Origin: a virus
Direction: 5' to 3' (one strand)
Virus record (IMG/VR): IMGVR_UViG_3300047287_000356
Span: 1-35,745 of that record
Length of the DNA stretch: 35,745 bases
Part shown: positions 1 to 8,882 of the stretch, in pieces
Layout: the number at the start of each line of letters is the position of its first letter
How positions within the stretch are numbered: the stretch's first letter is position 1
Position numbers and translations under genes: made by a program
The notes under the pieces: model-generated
Seen by the model: the letters and a program-made list of their open reading frames with translations, nothing else
Database searches by the model: none
What the model was told of the DNA's origin: nothing

Positions 1-138
1 GTAATAATTACTAATATACTCAAAGATATTATTTATAGTATTTTTCTGATCAAAAAACCCACTAGGGGAACCAATGCAATCCCCTTTGGTTTTATAAATC
101 CTGCCGCCGGGGCCGTTACAATCGCAAGGGTTTGACAC
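1..138 (-). CDS. partial hypothetical protein (N-terminus; runs off left edge)
   Basis: An open frame on the minus strand runs from a GTG at 138 to the window edge (46 codons) without a stop. Its first residues read VSNPCDCNGPGGRIYKTKGD. I do not recognise it. The GTG is chosen because a GTTTAAAG motif (161-168) lies 22 bases upstream, the same spacing seen before the portal and other virion genes, and because an in-frame stop precedes it. It follows the PKD protein gene in the same direction, so a structural role is likely but inferred. The N-terminus is rich in Gly and Cys. Only the start of the gene is present, so length and family cannot be judged. Confidence 0.5.
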   Translation of the reverse strand, partial: MSNPCDCNGPGGRIYKTKGDCIGSPSGFFDQKNTINNIFEYISNYY

Positions 139-160
139 GGAATATAAACTGCTACCCTAG

Positions 161-168
161 CTTTAAAC
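161..168 (-). promoter_or_regulatory. late promoter-like motif GTTTAAAG before partial gene
   Basis: Minus-strand GTTTAAAG sits 22 bases before the GTG start at 138 and overlaps the stop region of the upstream PKD-protein gene. It is one of a recurrent set of motifs in this window placed about 20-32 bases before virion gene starts. Confidence 0.55.
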
Positions 169-1193
169 TAGCACTTTCTCCAGCCGTTGAGCAAAGGTCT
201 AGGTGGTGTGTACTTGACCGGTACCTCAATGTAATCGCACCGAGAACCTATTTGGACAACTTCGTACAGATCTTTAGGAGATTTTTTTCTTTGGTACCCC
301 ACACATTTTTGAAACCCGGTATTGGCACACCTCAGTACTTCGGACCTACCTGCTAACGTTTCACCTGGTAACACATCATCAGTAACCATATAAATACAGA
401 TTACGTCCTCACATTCTCCTAAAACATGGTAGACATCACCTTTTCGGTAGATATATTCTTTGTCGATTTGACCTGCTGACCATGTAGAATCTGCTTGTCC
501 CCACTTCCCGGCAGCTCTGCCCCAACGGGTCCAATAACTCCGGAGGTCTAGTTGTGTATATGAGTTGTAGATAGCATAAGCATCTTCAGGTTCATACCCG
601 TCCTGGAGTTTTAACTCACACAACACCGTCCATTTGCTTTGGTCCAACCCATCAGCATTGGAATTGATACTCTCATTAGCCTGCTTTAACGTGGCTTTGT
701 ACCCGTACGCATCGAAAAATAGGACTTTCTCCTCGTTATCGTATAATCTTTCTTGCGAAGCAGGGTTAGCAAAGACAGGGTAAGTCTCAAGAAGCTGACC
801 TAGAGACATATCACAACTATTAGTATTTAATACCGTACACCTTTTTTTGCTGGGAATGTCTATCTCCATAGAGCTAAGCTCTTGAAGAGCGTCTTTACTC
901 AGGCATGTGTCAACCCTGTCAATATCAAAATCAGAAGTTGTTACATGAATATAGTGAGTTTTGCTTTTTGTGAAAGTACCCGGTGTAGGTTGAGAGTCAC
1001 TAATTGTAAGACTTACAGTATACCTCCCTGGAGACGAATATGTATAAGATATGTCTTTTCCCGTACCGTCGGTCGTTCCATCTCCTGTCAGATCCCACTC
1101 CCAGCTCGTGGCATCGTCTGACAGTCCCGTGAAGTGCACGGTAAGAGGTGCATTACCAGAGACCGCACTTGAGATAAAATCTGCAGTTGACAT
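168..1193 (-). CDS. PKD-domain virion protein (putative)
   Basis: This 341-residue protein has a recognisable PKD (polycystic kidney disease, Ig-like) domain at about residues 12-70. The signs are the N-terminal GNAPLTVHFTG, the central SWEWDLTGDG and the closing GRYTVSLTISD, which are typical strand sequences of this fold. The rest, with several Cys and Trp-rich stretches, is not recognised. In tailed phages, PKD domains occur in surface-exposed tail or capsid proteins and are thought to help bind carbohydrate. The ATG at 1193 is preferred over an upstream TTG because the sequence reads MSTADF immediately before the domain. It lies downstream of the tail tube gene on the same strand, beyond a terminator, so it needs its own promoter or readthrough. 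Host-contact or decoration roles are inferred. Confidence 0.7.
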   Translation of the reverse strand: MSTADFISSAVSGNAPLTVHFTGLSDDATSWEWDLTGDGTTDGTGKDISYTYSSPGRYTVSLTISDSQPTPGTFTKSKTHYIHVTTSDFDIDRVDTCLSKDALQELSSMEIDIPSKKRCTVLNTNSCDMSLGQLLETYPVFANPASQERLYDNEEKVLFFDAYGYKATLKQANESINSNADGLDQSKWTVLCELKLQDGYEPEDAYAIYNSYTQLDLRSYWTRWGRAAGKWGQADSTWSAGQIDKEYIYRKGDVYHVLGECEDVICIYMVTDDVLPGETLAGRSEVLRCANTGFQKCVGYQRKKSPKDLYEVVQIGSRCDYIEVPVKYTPPRPLLNGWRKC

Positions 1194-1210
1194 GGAAGAT
1201 CTCAATAGTT

Positions 1211-1233
1211 AAAAAAAGGGGGAATAATCCCCC
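1211..1233 (-). terminator. Rho-independent terminator after tail tube gene
   Basis: On the minus strand AGGGGGATTATTCCCCCT forms a perfect GC stem with a short loop, followed by seven T. It lies 28 bases past the stop of the tail tube gene and before the PKD-protein start. Confidence 0.85.
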
Positions 1234-1260
1234 TGGTGCGACTTTACCTGTGCCGCTAGG

Positions 1261-1689
1261 TCAGTTGAACGTGAAGGTATCCATTACGAACGTAAGTTCG
1301 ATGGTAGACGTATTACCAGAAGTACGGTCAACAGCGCCAAATGTCAGAGCGGTGATTTGAGCATCGGGGATTAGGATGGTGCGATTACCGATGGGTTGAG
1401 GGTCGTCGCCACACTCGACAGGGGTGATCTGAATCGTGATAAACTCACAACCGTAGTTCTTCCAGAAATCGACAATGTCGTAATGTTTACGGGGATCAAA
1501 CGGGCAGGTGATAGTAGCCTCGGACAGGGTCTTAGGACCTTTGATCTGGAACATCCTTGCTCTTACACCGTCAGAATACTGGGATACAGCGGCAGTATCT
1601 TTGATACCAGTGAAAGTGGTGAAAAAGTGAGCGAAAGGAGATGCTTGTACCCAAAACTGGGACTGAGTAATTGGCTTATAACTAAGCAT
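1261..1689 (-). CDS. tail tube protein (putative)
   Basis: This 142-residue protein has the size and composition of myovirus tail tube subunits, which polymerise inside the contractile sheath. Visible features are an all-beta pattern, the segments KGPKTLSEATITCPFDP and DIVDFWKNYGCEF in the middle, and a C-terminal STIELTFVMDTFTF strand. This resembles tube proteins with a two-sheet fold, but I cannot assign a named family with certainty. It is the first gene downstream of the portal on the same strand, with its own GTTTAAAG motif 25 bases upstream (1715-1722) and a strong terminator behind it. A dedicated late promoter and terminator fit a highly expressed virion component. The sheath is far away at 15761, so tube and sheath are not adjacent as they are in Mu. 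Confidence 0.6.
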   Translation of the reverse strand: MLSYKPITQSQFWVQASPFAHFFTTFTGIKDTAAVSQYSDGVRARMFQIKGPKTLSEATITCPFDPRKHYDIVDFWKNYGCEFITIQITPVECGDDPQPIGNRTILIPDAQITALTFGAVDRTSGNTSTIELTFVMDTFTFN

Positions 1690-1714
1690 GGTGAGAGAAT
1701 AGTGTTCTAAGAAT

Positions 1715-1722
1715 CTTTAAAC
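1715..1722 (-). promoter_or_regulatory. late promoter-like motif GTTTAAAG before tail tube gene
   Basis: Minus-strand GTTTAAAG ends 25 bases before the ATG of the tail tube gene, in the 33-base gap after the portal gene. Confidence 0.65.
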
Positions 1723-3588
1723 CTACATAAAGTAGGGAGCAAAGTGAGACCAGTATCCAACCTCGTTAGGTCTGATTACAACGTAGTCTTTGTGGACAAT
1801 AGCTCTGTTTAACCTGTAAGCTCGTTGGTAGATCTCAATAAGACCTTTAATCTCGTCTTCGGCAAAAGCCTGGTCACGACGCAACATTGAGTCGAAATCA
1901 CCAATGTCCTGACGTACCATGGAGTATTCCGCAGTATACTCGTCAGGGATTTTGCTACGCAGGTTGCGAATCTCCTCGATGAGGCGTTTGATAGTAAAGA
2001 TAATCGAACCCGGCGAGGTGTACTCATTAATACGGATTCTATCCATCTCATTCTCGTTATCAGTAGGATCGATAATAATACGATCCCAAGTGATCTCATC
2101 GTTAACACCAAGGAAGCGCGAAGCGATAATCTTCGACAATTTATCCTTTTTGGTTTGGTCTTTAAGGTCTCCGGAATCATCAAAGTCGGAGAAATTAAGT
2201 TCGGTATGAGGAACGAGCTGTTTGGCAATGTCTCCTTCACCCATACCCCCCATACCACCAAGTGGCATTTCAGACTTCTGCAGTGAGGGGATTTCAAGTT
2301 TATCCCGCAACCAGTCTAGGTCGCCGACATTATACCCAATAGCAGTAAGTTGGCTGATCAACTGGACGACTTTTACCGGGTCTTCTCGCTGTTCAAGGTC
2401 TTCAAAGTTTCTACGAAAACGTGGAATAGGTGCGCCGGGATAGTTAAGTTCTACAATCCAGCGAATAAACGTTGCGTTGAGTGTTTCGTCCAGCTCTTCG
2501 GAGAAGGCTTTGGCTTTACGCATACGCACAGAGTCAGCGACCTGATCGCGAGCAAAACTACCAACGGAGCCGGTCTCCTGACCTACGGTGGTTTCACCGC
2601 TTATAATAAAGCTAATCTGCTGGTCTACGTAATTGATCAGATTCTCATAGATCTCCGGCCGACCTGCACTTGATTCAAGCCATTTGATATCCATCTCGTC
2701 AGGGATAACAACAGCGGTCTCTTGACCCAGACGTTGCAACGCAGTGAATAGATTTTTAATCTCTTCCTCTGGTGTGCCAAGGGTGAATTTACCTACCGCT
2801 GTAGGTGTGGTATGTTTGTCAGCATATTGAAGCCAGAAGCTCATTAACGTGCGACGAAAATCAACCAGCGTGTAGAGCTGTCTGCCTAAGCCCGTACCAT
2901 ACGGGTCCATGAAGTTGCTGAACGCCCAGTGTCTATGGATGACCATAGACCTCATAGGCAGAGGCATACCTTCGACAGGAGACGATACTGTCAACAAACG
3001 TGGGCTAACACTGCCGTCTTCATTCAAGATGAATAAGAATCTTCTCGGGTCGCGAATTTTAATTTCAGATGGGATGACATAGTCCCCTTGCTTCATCCAA
3101 CAGATCTCACCGATAGAGATCCCCAAGATGAGGGATTCGCACATGCCTCGGACAAAGCTATTAAAAGCTGAGTTAGAACTCACTAGCATGTCCTTACCGT
3201 AAGATTGACGGGTATTACTACCCATATTATAGATTACCTGACGAACAAACTCTGCTACTTCTTCATCCCGGTCCGAAGTTGATACTGGGAATACCTCCCA
3301 TTTACGTTGGATGATTTCACCAGTTAACTTCTCCCACGCAGCAAGCACCTGGCTGTCAATAAACAGCCGCATGTATTGCTCAATGGCACGAGCACCACCC
3401 CCAGCCTCCTCAAGGAGGATGTCATCACGTCGGGGGAGGATAACACCGGCAGTTAGGCTAGGTAGACCTGTATACGAATACGGGTCAGCTTTGTGACCTG
3501 CAAGGTTACCCTGAGAAACCCCTAGAGCGTAATATCTGTCATAGTACCCCGTCTTGATACTAAACCCTTTCAGGTCTTTTTCATCCAT
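1723..3588 (-). CDS. portal protein (DUF935 / Mu gp29-like)
   Basis: The 621-residue product resembles the DUF935 portal family typified by Mu gp29. Portals form the dodecameric ring through which DNA is packaged and to which the neck attaches. Supporting segments are the central FRRTLMSFWLQYADKH, the helix-rich stem region with LFTALQRLGQETAVVIPD, and the later ISGETTVGQETGSVGSFARD, which is characteristic of that family. The C-terminal third is charged and helical and longer than the usual core. The ATG at 3588 is supported by a GTTTAAAG motif 23 bases upstream. The gene sits between an unknown 58-residue gene and the tail tube gene. No terminase gene is visible in the window, so packaging genes are either elsewhere or among the unknowns. 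Confidence 0.8.
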   Translation of the reverse strand: MDEKDLKGFSIKTGYYDRYYALGVSQGNLAGHKADPYSYTGLPSLTAGVILPRRDDILLEEAGGGARAIEQYMRLFIDSQVLAAWEKLTGEIIQRKWEVFPVSTSDRDEEVAEFVRQVIYNMGSNTRQSYGKDMLVSSNSAFNSFVRGMCESLILGISIGEICWMKQGDYVIPSEIKIRDPRRFLFILNEDGSVSPRLLTVSSPVEGMPLPMRSMVIHRHWAFSNFMDPYGTGLGRQLYTLVDFRRTLMSFWLQYADKHTTPTAVGKFTLGTPEEEIKNLFTALQRLGQETAVVIPDEMDIKWLESSAGRPEIYENLINYVDQQISFIISGETTVGQETGSVGSFARDQVADSVRMRKAKAFSEELDETLNATFIRWIVELNYPGAPIPRFRRNFEDLEQREDPVKVVQLISQLTAIGYNVGDLDWLRDKLEIPSLQKSEMPLGGMGGMGEGDIAKQLVPHTELNFSDFDDSGDLKDQTKKDKLSKIIASRFLGVNDEITWDRIIIDPTDNENEMDRIRINEYTSPGSIIFTIKRLIEEIRNLRSKIPDEYTAEYSMVRQDIGDFDSMLRRDQAFAEDEIKGLIEIYQRAYRLNRAIVHKDYVVIRPNEVGYWSHFAPYFM

Positions 3589-3597
3589 TAGAAATGG

Positions 3598-3774
3598 TTA
3601 TTCTTCACTAGCTTTAAACTTCTTTCTGTCAACGTAAACGACATCAAGACTCAGGATTTTATCGTACAGCTCCTGCTGGGTCAGTTTGCCTTCCGAGTAG
3701 GACTGAATGGCTTCTACAGCCCCGTCTACTATGACAGGTTCCGAGTTTGTGAGGATGTTAATCCCTGGTTCCAT
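3598..3774 (-). CDS. small hypothetical protein (58 aa)
   Basis: A compact open frame from ATG at 3774 to TAA at 3598 encodes 58 residues, starting MEPGINILTNSEPVIV and ending in a Lys/Glu-rich tail. It overlaps the 3' end of the upstream gene by 46 bases and stops 9 bases before the portal ATG, so it fits translational coupling inside a leftward structural operon. The codon pattern and acidic-helical composition look genuine. The middle (SYSEGKLTQQELYDKIL) predicts a helix. I do not recognise a family. The portal gene's GTTTAAAG motif lies inside its last codons. Confidence 0.6.
   Translation of the reverse strand: MEPGINILTNSEPVIVDGAVEAIQSYSEGKLTQQELYDKILSLDVVYVDRKKFKASEE
3612..3619 (-). 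promoter_or_regulatory. late promoter-like motif GTTTAAAG before portal gene
   Basis: Minus-strand GTTTAAAG lies 23 bases before the portal ATG and is embedded in the 3' end of the small 58-codon gene. Confidence 0.65.
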
Positions 3775-4736
3775 GCCTCTTGCTCCAATTCGGTAATTTC
3801 TTCAATATCTTTAACCTTGTTTTCCCATTTTTCCCTGTAGTCTACGGCGAAAGTTTCTCGCCAGAAATCCCGCCAAGGGCAGTCTGGGTCAAGATTAACG
3901 TCAGGAGGCGGGTTGACTTCAAAATCCATAGTGAGAAATCTCATAGCAACAGTTACAAAATCTGCTGAATCAAGTTCGTACATGGTTTTTAACCTTTTTA
4001 AGTTATTAGCAGGGATATGGGGAAATTCCGAAGCGAATGCAACAAACAAAGGTGAGTCCATAATATCCGGTGGGTCGGACAAAATAATAGCTCCGGTAAC
4101 TTCTTCGATTAGAGATACATCCGGAGGTACATTATCACTCCCAGTGAAAATATAGACGTCCCAAGTTCTGATAGTAAACGCGACCGTAGCGGCCAAGACT
4201 TGTGCATCAAAAGTACCGGCACAGTCTCTGATCAAGTCTTTGATCGAATCAAGCTTGTTGATGTCCTTAGACTTGGGCCAGCGAGCAGCTCTGGCTAAGC
4301 AACAACTAGACCACAACAACAACGTAAGGATGTCTTTGTAAGTTTTTTGTTTGTCAGTCTTACCTTTAATAGACTTGTACTCGGGCGAGAGGACAAATTC
4401 TTCCGTCCAAGAAGGGAAAATCTCTTGAACCTTCCCCTTGGCAGCGGTAACTATGTTCGTACGGGATATTTTGTTAACCTGGTCTCTAGTGCATTGACCG
4501 AAAGAACTGATCTTGTTGAAGATCAGATCGTCTTCGCTAATCTCAACTGCAACATCGTTTTGTGCGAGTTCTATCGCTGCCGCTACCGGTGGGCGTTTAC
4601 CGGTCTTCAATTCAACCAGACGATACTCGTGGTCCAGAGTCGCCTGGACCTTCCACTTCTCATACTCCAGAATCCTGTCCAGGATCTCCGGCTTTAGGTC
4701 CTTCAGCAGAGCTAGTATCTTCAAGGTTTCTTCCAA
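3729..4736 (-). CDS. hypothetical protein (335 aa), structural block
   Basis: The 335-residue product is not recognised. It opens with a Leu/Lys-rich helix (METLK-like start, then DRILEYEKWKVQATLDHEY), continues with mixed alpha/beta sequence containing CCLARAARWPKS near the middle, and ends in a charged helix around KVKDIEEITELEQEAW. There is no signal peptide or obvious membrane segment. It overlaps the upstream gene by 77 bases and the downstream 58-residue gene by 46 bases, so the three are probably translationally coupled. Position directly upstream of the portal suggests a virion or packaging-related role, but no terminase motif (Walker A, nuclease acids) is visible, so that role cannot be assigned. 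Confidence 0.7.
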   Translation of the reverse strand: MEETLKILALLKDLKPEILDRILEYEKWKVQATLDHEYRLVELKTGKRPPVAAAIELAQNDVAVEISEDDLIFNKISSFGQCTRDQVNKISRTNIVTAAKGKVQEIFPSWTEEFVLSPEYKSIKGKTDKQKTYKDILTLLLWSSCCLARAARWPKSKDINKLDSIKDLIRDCAGTFDAQVLAATVAFTIRTWDVYIFTGSDNVPPDVSLIEEVTGAIILSDPPDIMDSPLFVAFASEFPHIPANNLKRLKTMYELDSADFVTVAMRFLTMDFEVNPPPDVNLDPDCPWRDFWRETFAVDYREKWENKVKDIEEITELEQEAWNQGLTSSQTRNLS

Positions 4737-5181
4737 TGCTCCTCCGGCGGACTTCCTGGTCTACTGTACCCACAATATCACGGTAAGTCCAGGAATCGAC
4801 GATTTTGCCAAAAGCACCAGGTCCAATGCGTCTTAGATCCAGACCCCGGACGATAATCCGTTCCACTTCTTCACGGATGGACTGCCCAGGCTCCTCGTAT
4901 AGGAATAAAGTCGGTGCTAAATTGCCCGCCGTTTCAACAAAACTCAGAGCTTTGAACAGGTCAGATAGGCAGTCCAGATCGTACCCACAGAATACCACAT
5001 AGTCTGATCCTTTAAGGACTGCGTCGGTAAGACTAGCTCGGACTTTTAGGTCAACCCCCTCTTTCTCAGTTAGCAACCCCTCAAGGTGAGAGGTCATCTT
5101 ACTAATGTCGGATGTCCCATTAGCCGACTTGGATCTTACGAGAACGACTTGAACTTTTTTCACTGAGTTGTTAGTTGCCAT
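4660..5181 (-). CDS. hypothetical protein, possible Rossmann-like fold (173 aa)
   Basis: This 173-residue protein begins with a strand-like stretch (VKKVQVVLVRSKSANGTSD), followed by helix and a second strand (GSDYVVFCGYD), then NLAPTLFLYEEPG. The alternation of hydrophobic strands with helices suggests a small alpha/beta nucleotide-binding-like fold. No specific family is identified. The C-terminus is polar and disordered and overlaps the next gene by 77 bases. Its ATG (5181-5179) overlaps the ATG of the divergent large gene (5180-5182), an unusual head-to-head arrangement with no intergenic space. No Shine-Dalgarno sequence is visible ahead of it. Whether it forms part of the structural operon is inferred from direction and overlap. 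Confidence 0.65.
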   Translation of the reverse strand: MATNNSVKKVQVVLVRSKSANGTSDISKMTSHLEGLLTEKEGVDLKVRASLTDAVLKGSDYVVFCGYDLDCLSDLFKALSFVETAGNLAPTLFLYEEPGQSIREEVERIIVRGLDLRRIGPGAFGKIVDSWTYRDIVGTVDQEVRRRSIGRNLEDTSSAEGPKAGDPGQDSGV

Positions 5182-8100
5182 GTCCAGTTACTTTAACCGA
5201 AAAAGTTTAAAGTTCACTGAGTCGGGTAAACTTGTGTATACGATTGAAATAGAGAACTTTAAGACGCATATCTCTGCTGTTTTAGAGGACTCTCTGCGCG
5301 AGTACGACAAATTCAGAGATAAAAATTCTCTAAAACCCGACCTTGGAGTTTTGCTAGAGACGGTCGCCCAGCTAATAAAAGAAGAAAGTCCTATCAATAT
5401 TGACCCGCTCAGATACCGGTTACTGGGCTTGGTTGTTATCTCTAACTTTAGAAATGACATCGTAGAAGAAGTATTAGGGCTTGTTTTTGACAGGGTTGAT
5501 AAAGACAGTGCGTTAGTTACTAAACAGCTAAAGGAAGAGTTCACAAAATACCGGGTCCTTACAATGGATTCTGTTAGGAATAATACCTATCTGTCTTTTT
5601 CCACTGAACTCTGGGACGTAAAGCAATATCAAGTATCCGATAGCAAATTTACCATAGTCCCTAAGCAGATCGATAGGGCAGCTCGGGTTATGTACACTCT
5701 TTTTACAAAGAGTAAACTCTGGGATAGCTACGAACCTGATAAAAGCTTAAAGAATCTTCTCAACCGTGTAAGCCTATCTTACGAACCGACCGTTTTACAC
5801 GAGAATAAACTCTATACCGCAGTAGCCAACAGGGGAATTAATTTCAACAGGTTTGTGGTGGAAGAGTGGCTACCTTTTGAATCTAAGCACTTAGACAAGA
5901 CCCAAACCTTTAACGAGTTGTTTTCTGCTACACTTAACGCAACCTATCGAGAGCAATTCAAAGTAGCTGAAGACATCAACGGTATTACCTCCGATTCAAA
6001 AATCCATGCACCGTTGGGAAGTTCGTCCTGGTCGGAATCTGACATCGATGGTTTGGTGAACACATTCGGAGGTGGAGGCAAGCTAGTTTTCAAGAAAATC
6101 CGTTCTTTGCTAGCTGAGTCCGAGCACTTCGGGGGCTATGAAGGCTCCGTAGCAGGGAGTTTGGACTATATGTCTGAGTTCACGCTTCGTGTCAGGGAGT
6201 GCTCTACTTGTGAATCAATCAATGAAGATTTTGGTAATTTTTCTAAGCTGTTCTTCTCAAAGACAGAACTCGGCAGGATGCCGGGTCTCAAACTGTTGGA
6301 CCCTATTGCCAGAACCCTATCTTTTAACCACAGACTGACTGCGCCTGCCGGTGTAGATATCTCCCAAGCCAAAGTTACTTACAACCCTGTTCACGCTAGG
6401 TTTAATACCGGGCTTAGCGTTAATAACAATATCAAGTTCTTAAAAACTAATAATAGTTACAGAATTAGTCCTGAGTATGACCCGATCAACTTACTACTAG
6501 ATACCTTGCTGAAAAGAGTGTGTTATATCGGGGATAACATCTTTTCAATGTCTCAGTCTGTAGACCACCGTGGTCGCATCCCTGGATACGAGTGTCTAGG
6601 GTCTGTAGAATACCAGCTCAAAGAATTGCAGAGGGTATTTCCTACTTTGCCCATGGTAAAGTCTTTAGCGGAAAAGAGTGGGGGCATTGGTGGGTCTGTA
6701 GCTTTCTTCAAGAGAGCGTACGAGAAGTTCTTGTACAATAGTGAAGATTCCTTTTTCCCGGAGGAGGTGTTACAAAACCTAAACAGTTGGCTGGACACTC
6801 TAGGATCTGGAGTAAAAGACTTGCATGGAGAACTCTCGACCGTTGGAATAAAAACTAACGGGGCGGGTCTATTGCCTAACATCGAAACCAAAGTATACAC
6901 GCCGACGTCGGAAAAGTTAATCGAGTTTCTTTCCTCGCTAGGGTTCAGAGACTCTGAAATCAATAACCTTATCAAGGTCGATTCTTTTGACAAACTTATT
7001 TCAAACTTCGCCCCGATTAGTGATTCTTCGGACCTAAAATCTTTTTTCAAGGGGTACGAGCTAGCTCAGTTAATCACCGAGTTCTCAGGGGAGACTGGTA
7101 TCGATGCCTACATTAAGTTTCTGTATAGCAAATCCGATGTCGACCCTTTGATTAACATTTTGAATCTGACTTTAAAGGACCCGTCTGCTCAGACGTTTGT
7201 TCAAACCAGCAGATACCCACGATTAGTAGGTTTGCTAATCGGGTTGACTTATGCTATTAACCCCGAGGAGTTAATAAAGTTCTCTGCGGCTTTGGGGGGA
7301 AATAAGCTATCTCTATTGGATAGTGTTGCATACCTACTAAACAAAGGAGAGAAGTCCATACTGAAAACCGGAGATGAGATTAATATCCTCAGCGGAGTGG
7401 TGGACCAGATTATACAGGGTAGTTATGCAGACGAGCAGTTATCACCAGATGTTAACTACGGTCAAATCTCTGCGCTAGAGGCGCGATACTGGACAAAAAA
7501 CCTCAGCGGGTCTCTTGGGAACAGCACTCCTGAGTCGGTATATAGGTTGTACGATAAGATAAGTGGGATGACCCCTAAAGAACTCATCGCAGTTCTAAAT
7601 AACCCTGGACCTAACTCGTCTGTCGGTCAACTAATCGACGGCTTTAACGGTGGCAATTTCACAAAGTTCATGAGATATGCTAGCATTAGCGGTCTGGCGA
7701 TTAAACTTGGATTTTACAAAAATTCAAGTCAATTAAAAAATAAACTTGTAAATTTTTCAGACAAGCAGTATAGTTTTCCTGTGCTACTAGATGGGCTGGA
7801 GAAGCTTTATAAAACAATAGAACTGATTAAGTCGGTGATTAAAGTACGCTCTTCCTCGGCATCGTCCTCTTCCACAGCTCCTGCTTCTACTTTTGCCGGT
7901 TTAGTCTCTTCACAGAATAAAGATATTCAAGCCCTGCTGGAGGTGATTAACACTGGTGAGATTGTCAACTCCTATCCCCCTATCGAACCTCCAGGGGTGG
8001 GAAACTCTAGGCTACCTAACAGGGAGGAGTCTCCTAACTCAATGAGCTCTGAACAGGCTTCTTCTATTATAAACTCACCCCAGCTTGCTCAACAAGTGCT

Positions 8101-8881
8101 TATGCAATATGCTAGCGAGCCCCGTACGGATGGATTTATTAAATTCACCCAGAAGAATAAATTTCTGAGCAACATTTCTCAACATTACCGTGAAAGTAGC
8201 TCTACGCTTGCCGAACCCGTAGCAGTCGAAAATACGAGAGAGGACAATCTAACTACTCCGGAGGTGCTGTCAGTACCTGTGGTGAATAGCGGCCCTGGTA
8301 AAAACTACTTAGCTAGTAATTACAACGCTTCTGCAAGGGTTAAGCCCTTCAATCCGTATGAGTCATGTAAGAGGTTCGGTGGGTCGGATTGCGATAGCCT
8401 GTACCCGTTATCTACAAGAGATAGAAACAACATGTGTGTTCCTGGAATTAATAAATCTTTATTACCTCAGAGTTCTGTGGACAACGTCGATAATAACAAC
8501 TTAGTAAAAATTGATAGAGCTCTAGGATACTTTTCAGAGTATATGCCAAGCTCTGGTAGTCTTATCTCTAAGAACACCCCAGTATATCATGGAGTATTTA
8601 ACTCCGACACTGTTCAAATTGGTCCGGATTCTGAGCCTATTGTCCCGCTACAAACCCAGGTCGACTACGAATCAGCTCCTGGAGCTTTGTATGAGTATGC
8701 TAACTCAAAGTTTGCTATTAACGGTTATGTCTCTGAGATGAAAAAAGAACATAACGAACTAACCTGTGCTTCTTTGACTAATCTCTACGAGTATAGGATG
8801 TGTATGAATGTGCTCAAGTGCAGAAAAACGAACGAGAAACTAGGATTTTGCCCTAGCACTCTCAAAGGGGGTCGTATTTGA
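5180..8881 (+). CDS. large hypothetical virion protein (1233 aa)
   Basis: A 1233-residue protein when started at ATG 5180; it is not recognised. Most of it is soluble alpha/beta sequence with many Ser/Asn. A Ser/Ala-rich linker (SSSASSSSTAPAS) lies near residue 900, and the C-terminus is Cys-rich, with CKRFGGSDC and a closing block with paired Cys. No membrane segments or enzyme motifs stand out. Size and company (LRR and coiled-coil genes follow in the same direction) suggest a baseplate, internal virion or fibre-associated protein. A tape measure is possible by length, but the sequence lacks the usual long Ala/Gly-rich helical repeats. A GTTTAAAG motif at 5205-5212 lies 21 bases before an in-frame GTG at 5234, so the late product may start there, 18 codons downstream. 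Confidence 0.75.
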   Translation: MSSYFNRKSLKFTESGKLVYTIEIENFKTHISAVLEDSLREYDKFRDKNSLKPDLGVLLETVAQLIKEESPINIDPLRYRLLGLVVISNFRNDIVEEVLGLVFDRVDKDSALVTKQLKEEFTKYRVLTMDSVRNNTYLSFSTELWDVKQYQVSDSKFTIVPKQIDRAARVMYTLFTKSKLWDSYEPDKSLKNLLNRVSLSYEPTVLHENKLYTAVANRGINFNRFVVEEWLPFESKHLDKTQTFNELFSATLNATYREQFKVAEDINGITSDSKIHAPLGSSSWSESDIDGLVNTFGGGGKLVFKKIRSLLAESEHFGGYEGSVAGSLDYMSEFTLRVRECSTCESINEDFGNFSKLFFSKTELGRMPGLKLLDPIARTLSFNHRLTAPAGVDISQAKVTYNPVHARFNTGLSVNNNIKFLKTNNSYRISPEYDPINLLLDTLLKRVCYIGDNIFSMSQSVDHRGRIPGYECLGSVEYQLKELQRVFPTLPMVKSLAEKSGGIGGSVAFFKRAYEKFLYNSEDSFFPEEVLQNLNSWLDTLGSGVKDLHGELSTVGIKTNGAGLLPNIETKVYTPTSEKLIEFLSSLGFRDSEINNLIKVDSFDKLISNFAPISDSSDLKSFFKGYELAQLITEFSGETGIDAYIKFLYSKSDVDPLINILNLTLKDPSAQTFVQTSRYPRLVGLLIGLTYAINPEELIKFSAALGGNKLSLLDSVAYLLNKGEKSILKTGDEINILSGVVDQIIQGSYADEQLSPDVNYGQISALEARYWTKNLSGSLGNSTPESVYRLYDKISGMTPKELIAVLNNPGPNSSVGQLIDGFNGGNFTKFMRYASISGLAIKLGFYKNSSQLKNKLVNFSDKQYSFPVLLDGLEKLYKTIELIKSVIKVRSSSASSSSTAPASTFAGLVSSQNKDIQALLEVINTGEIVNSYPPIEPPGVGNSRLPNREESPNSMSSEQASSIINSPQLAQQVLMQYASEPRTDGFIKFTQKNKFLSNISQHYRESSSTLAEPVAVENTREDNLTTPEVLSVPVVNSGPGKNYLASNYNASARVKPFNPYESCKRFGGSDCDSLYPLSTRDRNNMCVPGINKSLLPQSSVDNVDNNNLVKIDRALGYFSEYMPSSGSLISKNTPVYHGVFNSDTVQIGPDSEPIVPLQTQVDYESAPGALYEYANSKFAINGYVSEMKKEHNELTCASLTNLYEYRMCMNVLKCRKTNEKLGFCPSTLKGGRI
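5205..5212 (+). promoter_or_regulatory. late promoter-like motif GTTTAAAG inside 5' end of large gene
   Basis: Plus-strand GTTTAAAG lies inside the presumed first codons of the large gene. It is 21 bases before an in-frame GTG at 5234, matching the spacing at other virion genes. Confidence 0.45.
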
Positions 8882-8882
8882 A

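Noticed and set aside
2222-2673. Rightward open frames inside the portal region
   Set aside because: They overlap well-supported portal coding on the other strand and show no motif.
7170-7177. CTTTAAAG palindrome inside the large gene
   Set aside because: It lacks the leading G of the motif and no suitable start follows.
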